This document shows positions 58,853-64,000 of a stretch of 64,000 nt of DNA, piece after piece. This stretch comes from Trichuris trichiura. Lineage: Eukaryota; Nematoda; Enoplea; Trichinellida; Trichuridae. The stretch spans positions 4,464,001 to 4,528,000 of the forward strand of contig JBAJFE010000005.1 of assembly GCA_037903355.1 (NCBI GenBank), given 5' to 3'. Under the pieces are notes generated by a model. The model saw only the letters and a program-made list of their open reading frames with translations. It searched no databases and was not told the DNA's origin. How positions within the stretch are numbered: the stretch's first letter is position 1; each line of letters opens with the position of its first letter. Both the position numbers and the translations under genes were made by a program.

Positions 58853-60320
58853 TCACCGTCCATTGATGTTAAGACACAGGCTTGTCGAGCCGCTCATTCC
58901 GTACATTGAAGGATTGCGATATATGGTTTGAACGCATCGCTTTTCCGCTTGTTCATTCATAGCGACGAAACGGTCCGGATAACGACCCGGCTCGTAATAG
59001 GCTATCATTCCGCCATAGTCGGCCGGAGCGCATTTGCACGGTTCAGCTTTCCACGTGGATGACCAATCAGGTTGGAAACTCTTCTTTCCGCCTATCATAT
59101 CCAAACTGGTCGGCATTCCTTTACATGTTAGGTGGCGCTCCTCGCCGGCTGGTACATTAAAGTATTTACAAAACCATTTGAACGCTTTGATGCGTCGGCT
59201 TTCTCCGGGACCTCCCGGGTCGCTGGGGTCTTCGCCATTGCATTCATTATTGATGATAAAACTCGTAGGGCCAAAAATGGGCCCCGAATAACCGGCAGCC
59301 CTATTGCTATAGCCAGGTTCCCATTGACCTAAAGAGACAGCAAAGCCTGATGTTATTTAAATATGTAAATGCGCCTCTCTACCCATAACAATATCGTGCA
59401 TAGCCGGTTTGGGCGGTTGCGGAGTCATATAAAACCATATTGAGCCCATAATTGCCAGCGGCGGGTCAGTTTTTGTCATCAGCAGATTTGGATACTTCAG
59501 CAAATCGACATTGACGTTATTGTTTCGAAGCCACTCTCCAAATTGTCCGTAATTGAAATTGTAGGAAAGCTGAATGGGCCCGCGGCCAAAGTAGCACCCT
59601 TTGTAGTAGTAATATTTAAATTTTTGTTCATTGCACGGATAAAAGTAGTTCTGTTCGGCATTGGAGACGCAATACTTGCCGGCCGCGTTGCATAAGTCTC
59701 CATCGATGGGATGATGTCCCGGAGCGTAGGCGGGAAGAAATTGAGAAGTGGGCCCACCTTCGAACCAATTGTAAAAACCGCCTCTATAGAAGCATTCGTC
59801 CGCTTCGTCTTTACTTCGATTCGTGCTATATAGGCTCGCGTCATTTTCTCCACTTTCCTGTACGGCGTGCGCAAAGAAAGCGGCCAAATCCCTTTTGTAG
59901 TTCTGCTCGGCTGTGTAGCCATTGTTGGGCGCTTCCGTTGCGAATTGGGGAAAATACCTTGCCGCTATGACGAACGATTCGTAGTTGTAAGGCGAGCATG
60001 CGTTGGGACCCCATCCAAGGTTAGCCTTTGGGAAAAGATCATTGAACATCTCCTTGGTAAACCAAGATTCCAATCGGCTCTTTGGACGATTGTTCGGGTC
60101 TGAAAATTTTGTACAATTTCCCGGTGGTCCTTTACCATATTTTACCGCTTTTGGGCAGTTAACCTTTGTCAATGACGACTTGACGCCTGCAAGTGCACCT
60201 ATATGTATCTTCGACGATTTGTTGATGTACAAAATGGGACATAGAGAGAATATATTCTCTCGTTGTCGCTTACTTACCCAAAAGAGCGCAAAACAAGAAA
60301 GCTAATGTCAAACAGAACAT
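58853..60320 (-). CDS. Family 19 (class I/II-type) chitinase, copy B
   Basis: Exons are 60320-60278, 60186-59383 and 59328-58853 (introns of 91 and 54 nt), 440 residues. The signal peptide is MFCLTLAFLFCALLG. The catalytic domain matches copy A: FAHAVQESGENDASLY with the catalytic Glu, CYFGRGPIQLSYNFNYG, and the C-terminal GKKSFQPDWSSTWKAEPCKC. The intron positions within the catalytic part are the same as in copy A. Differences cluster in exon 1, in the Cys-rich N-terminal segment (absent here), and in loops of the middle exon. The two genes have the same orientation and are separated by 5.8 kb holding the SOCS gene, so a tandem duplication is likely. Confidence 0.93.
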
Positions 60321-61003
60321 GCCTGCAAACAAGGATGCCGCTGGTCGAATGCTGATTGCAATAATCGACTATAGTTTAATAGGGTTACCTTGTTGTGGCT
60401 TCTGCAAATAAACGAGGCGCGCTCTCTCTCTCCTCTCTCATACGTTCTGTACAAACAACCATCCCATAGTAAATAATAAGCGCATAGTCGCAATGCAAGA
60501 ATATGCCTCGTACTCTAACGACTTAACGCTTATAATGGGCAACAATTCCTACGGACTTTCCGGCCAATCCATTCGTCACCTTTAAGATTTGCCATTGTAT
60601 TCAGCCTATAAATGAATGGAATTGAATAACGCAACAATGGCCGATGTAAAATACTGCCTTTTTGGCGCTCTTTTTAGGGGCTACCGTAAATACAGCCCTG
60701 ATCGTAGTAATAGAATTTCTGAATGAACGCACTCGTGAATGAGCAACGTTCGGTCATCAACGAAAGTCCAAATTTTTATGAATACATTATTGGTTGGGAA
60801 TAAAGGTGACGTGTTCATTATTTAAGCGGAATGCTCGCAGATTTCTCAAACTTACATAGCAGTGTGTTGCCATCGGCGCGAAGCAATTAAGCAAAGGTGA
60901 ATAATTTATTTACATATTGAACAAAAAAGGTCTCTGTGATGTACACTGGGTCTTAACAATGTGGCGTATATATTCAAATTAAGCATGGACGTACTTAACA
61001 TCT
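60321..61003. other. Intergenic, no gene seen
   Basis: Upstream of chitinase B and downstream of the methyltransferase exons, both minus strand. It must hold the chitinase B promoter. A short CT/GA repeat lies near 60420-60440. Confidence 0.45.
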
Positions 61004-61606
61004 TCATTCCATATTAGTGAATTGGACGGTCCGCAAGTCGCCGTCGTTGTACTTGTATTCCAATGTGGCACAGAAATTTCTGTATACGACCAATTGAAAG
61101 CGCGTTATGTCTAATAATTCGTCTCTTTAATTTTTGCATACCTTTCGTCTTCGGGATGTTGTTGGACGGACAGCGAGCCGGCAATCACTTTGCCTTGATC
61201 TACTTTGAATGGTTTGATATACATGGCTATTTGAAGCCAATGAGTAACCCTGCAAGAAGGAGCGGCTGTTTTTTCTTTAATAGCCAATGGGTGCCCCCCT
61301 TCGATAGCTTCACTTACTCGGCGTAGGGCGAAGTATCTAAGGTAACACCGGCCGGCATGTCGACAACGAACCACATGCAAAAGCCGAACACCTTACAATT
61401 ACCGTAGCATTCGCAGCTGAAGTGACCCTGCAAAAGAGAGAGAAAAAAACAGTACACGCAACTTGTCTAAATGATAATCAAGTTATCTTGACGAACTTTT
61501 AATTGTCTAAGGTCGCTGTCTTTAATTGTGTACAGATCAACGTTTAACACTTCGGCTTGTCGACCGGCCACTTCTTCCGGAAAGACTTGATGGACGATAA
61601 GCCTAC
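61004..61606 (-). CDS. Protein arginine methyltransferase, C-terminal exons only
   Basis: Four minus-strand exons (61606-61497, 61427-61318, 61249-61142, 61079-61004) with matching phases encode about 134 residues ending in TGA. They match the C-terminal beta-barrel of type I PRMTs: LNVDLYTIKDSDL, a FGFCMWFVVDM block, LDTSPYAEVTHWLQ (the TSP-THW signature), and VDQGKVIAGSL. PRMTs transfer methyl groups from S-adenosylmethionine to arginines of histones and RNA-binding proteins. The barrel shapes the substrate groove. I could not find the SAM-binding Rossmann exons upstream on this strand within the window. They may be small, displaced, or missing; the piece could be a gene remnant. PRMT1, 6 or other subfamily is not decided. 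Confidence 0.75.
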
Positions 61607-63695
61607 CTGAAATATATCCAATAAGCGTTACTGGAAGAAAGCTCAAACTGACGACAAAAACAAGCTAAGTGCTCCTAGGTAACCTTTAGGTCGCTGGACA
61701 ATTTTATCCCTATTTTTACATGTAGTAGAATTGGGCCCACAATTGAAAAAGGACTATTGGGTAAAAGATTTTGAAAGGAGAGCTTTATTTCAACATTTTG
61801 ATACGCCTACGCAGCGAAAAGCTATTTCCCTTCTTTTTTCGCTTAGACGAAAGTTCAGTCGGCGAAGTCGAGGAAAAGCGTATAGGCGCGCAATGTTGGC
61901 CGCTTGTTTCGACGTAGGAAAAAGCGAAAGGAAGGAAATAAAAAAGCGCGCTAACAACAAGGCAATCAATACGTCAGTTGGACAAAGTGAAAACATAAAA
62001 ACAACAGGTGCAGCGACAGGGAAATTTTTCAACAAAAATGACAGCTGACCACAAAGAGAACACGAACGCGCGCGTCACCTGAACAACATACAACGCGCAT
62101 TCAAGTCAGCTGCCCATCCGCGCGCGCGCGCGCATGCTTTATGTCAAAGTATAAAAATTAAAAACATACTGCCTTCAAGCACCTCCGTCGGACGGGATTA
62201 ACGTTAACAACTTAGCAATAGGAATAAGCAAAAAATTCAAAAATTGTTTGCTTAATCCCATTGGTTACTTGGCGCGCGCGCGCGGAGGCGAAAAAGTCTA
62301 AAGTCTAATTAATTGAGCTCTATTTTTTGCCGCCAACAATCGTTGTAGTACTAGGCGGCCGAAAGCGATCGAAAAAAATCAATTTTCGTTACAAGCGTGT
62401 TGCAAAATTTTAAAACTATTTAAAAAGAGGAATTTAGCAAGAAAAAAAAGAACGCGCGCGCCAACTGGCCAAGAAGACAAATTGGCTACATTGTGCTTGA
62501 TTGAGTAACTTCTTCGGCAATGCGCTACTTCAACTAAGCGCAAACTTTTACAAACAATCAATGAGCAGCCACTCGAAAGCTGGTCAACATCCGCTCATGC
62601 TTACAGTAAGACTTATGTTTAACCGAAATTATAAATAAACAACTTTAGTTGAAACAATCGACGTGGCGTTAACTTACGTCACTTAGCAACGCGAAAGGGA
62701 TATTTTTTTAAAAAAAGAAGAATATAAACCAACCAACTTTAGATGAATACAATTAAAATGCCTTCACATAGCCGCGTACCAATAAAGCTACTGGCTCGTG
62801 ATCGATTTGAATATACGATTACGTCAGTACATGTTGGGTTACCGTTGGATCATTTTGTTGCGGTGAAGTTTCCTTTGCAAATATGGATCGAACTTTTGTC
62901 AGGTCGTCGTGACGGTGATGGTCCCATTATCAATTAAACAAGAGCGGGAAGTATGCCGAGCCAAGTTGGAAATTTTAGATTGGCTAAAGGCTAAATTGGT
63001 TGGCGTATAAAAACATTCCGCTCGGAGGTTTCCTGTTACGCAGCAGCTCTTGAAAATAGACACTTCGTTTATAATAACGAGAGAAGCTTAGCGGTGCCAG
63101 CTTGACGACCAACGTGCGCGCGCAGCTTTCCATCCCCTTCCTCAACGAAGCTTTGTCGTCGCTGTCAATGGAACAGCAATGAGAGATGGACAATAAAACT
63201 GTAGCCGTCAATAGAATAGTGAAGAGGACAGTCGATTTCGTTTGACCATCAAATGTGAAGGAGCAGAAAGTTGTAACGACATTTCTGGCCAATGATTCTT
63301 CTTGGACGATTGAGAGAAGCAGATTCATAGCCATCACGTTCTTGACGAGCGTAACAAGTGCAACAACATCACGCACAAACTGCCACTGCAACCCAGTTGA
63401 AAGACGGCATTTCGACTTGGATAGAAAAGAGCTCAACTGCGGCCAACAAGTTCAGGCACCGCTGACGACGTCCAAACGTTTGTTGGATTTTGCCATTACG
63501 CCTAGCTGGTTTAATTCAGTCGCAAGAGAGCCACTTGGTGATGACAAGCTTCTCGTCCATCCTGCTAATCAGGGTATTGACTCGTGCGTGCAATATTTGT
63601 TCCTTGCCAAACAAGGCATCATAAATTGGCTATTGGCACAATTAATCGAGAAGATCAAAAGTCGCCAACCGACTCTGCTAGGGCGACGTGGCAGG
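61607..63695. other. Unresolved region
   Basis: CG-dinucleotide runs lie at 62119-62133 and 62272-62285. Several frames overlap: plus 61731-62048, minus 62984-63436, and an ATG-less plus frame that stays open from 63247 into the Ly6 gene. None shows a domain. Missing 5' exons of the methyltransferase may lie here. Confidence 0.3.
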
Positions 63696-64000
63696 ATGGA
63701 GACTGGACGAAAAATACCAACAATTCTAGGCGCCCTTCAACGAACGCTGCTCGCATTTCTGCTTCTACTCCAAGCGCATAGCCAATTCGCCCTGGCGCTC
63801 AAATGCTACGTTTGTGCCACAAGCAAAGGTGCAATAGATCACGTGACAACGGACAACTTTCGGGTTACCATAGACCTTCGACAACCGTACTGTCAACGCT
63901 TTGAAAAAGTCTACTGCGATCGCGACCAGAATGCGTGCCTGACCATTGTAACTTTTCTTCGCGAATCCAGAACTTACTGGCTCGGCAAAGGGTGCACCTC
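63696..64000 (+). CDS. Second Ly6-type secreted protein (3' cut by window)
   Basis: From ATG 63696 the frame is open to the window end (101 codons). Residues 1 to about 34 form a signal peptide (LLAFLLLLQAHSQFALA). The mature part begins LKCYVCATSKG and continues with spaced cysteines (YCQRFEKVYC, NACLTIVTF, GKGC), the pattern of a three-finger Ly6 domain. The C-terminus, with the final CN pair and any GPI signal, lies beyond the window. The ATG is the first in a frame that is open upstream without any ATG. Its sequence is distinct from the Ly6 gene at 9455. Confidence 0.75.
   Translation, partial: METGRKIPTILGALQRTLLAFLLLLQAHSQFALALKCYVCATSKGAIDHVTTDNFRVTIDLRQPYCQRFEKVYCDRDQNACLTIVTFLRESRTYWLGKGCT

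Noticed and set aside
62984..63436. 150-codon minus-strand frame with hydrophobic stretches
   Set aside because: No recognisable family, no splice model, and an equally long open frame on the other strand of the same DNA.
1..64000. tRNA, rRNA, spliced-leader RNA or CRISPR arrays
   Set aside because: No B-box-like motif with a matching cloverleaf, no ribosomal segment, no spliced-leader sequence and no spaced repeats were seen by eye. A covariance-model scan would be needed to exclude small RNAs.

Overview
The window is eukaryotic and almost certainly from a nematode. A cuticle-collagen gene carries the nematode-specific N-terminal domain (the NDLWxELDxEMxEFK block followed by an RLRR processing site). 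A 192-bp array of the nematode telomere unit TTAGGC also lies inside a transposon-like element. Genes have many short GT-AG introns, mostly 40-60 nt, so most open frames in the raw sequence are not whole genes. I rebuilt the exons by requiring consistent splice phase and agreement with known protein families. The exon coordinates are my own reconstruction and have not been checked against transcripts. The exact nematode clade cannot be decided from this sequence alone.

Layout from left to right: the 3' end of a histone H2A gene (+); an HMG-box protein (-); an intronless gene of unknown function (+); a secreted, probably GPI-anchored Ly6/sleepless-type protein (+); a long gene-poor stretch containing a dense cluster of GGTCA half-sites; a PAR/giant/CES-2-type bZIP transcription factor (+); a predicted 75-residue protein (+); the exosome cofactor C1D (-), head to head with an aftiphilin-like clathrin adaptor accessory protein (+); a two-exon fragment of unknown function (+); a complete 15-exon mitochondrial pyruvate carboxylase (+); NC2-alpha/DRAP1 (-), head to head with the PAPS transporter SLC35B2 (+); and a cuticle collagen (+), tail to tail with a complete 12-exon protein farnesyltransferase beta subunit (-).

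From about 44 to 51 kb the window is more mobile in character. It holds a small inverted-repeat element, a perfect 46-bp palindrome, a 1.04-kb terminal-inverted-repeat element with an 8-bp target duplication and an internal telomere-type array, and then an intronless gene for a secreted or membrane-anchored protein with ten EGF repeats. From 51.5 to 60.3 kb two family-19 (plant-type) chitinase genes (-) flank a SOCS4/5-type suppressor of cytokine signalling (+). The window ends with the C-terminal exons of a protein arginine methyltransferase (-) and the start of a second Ly6 gene (+).

The genes do not form one pathway. Most are single-copy housekeeping genes: pyruvate carboxylase, farnesyltransferase, NC2-alpha, the PAPS transporter and C1D. 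Among them sit nematode surface and chitin-related genes: collagen, chitinases, Ly6 and EGF proteins. I saw no tRNA, rRNA or CRISPR array. No undescribed system could be proven. The strongest leads are the telomere-repeat-bearing transposon, the intronless EGF gene beside it, the paired GH19 chitinases with nearly identical 3' exons, and the GGTCA cluster.
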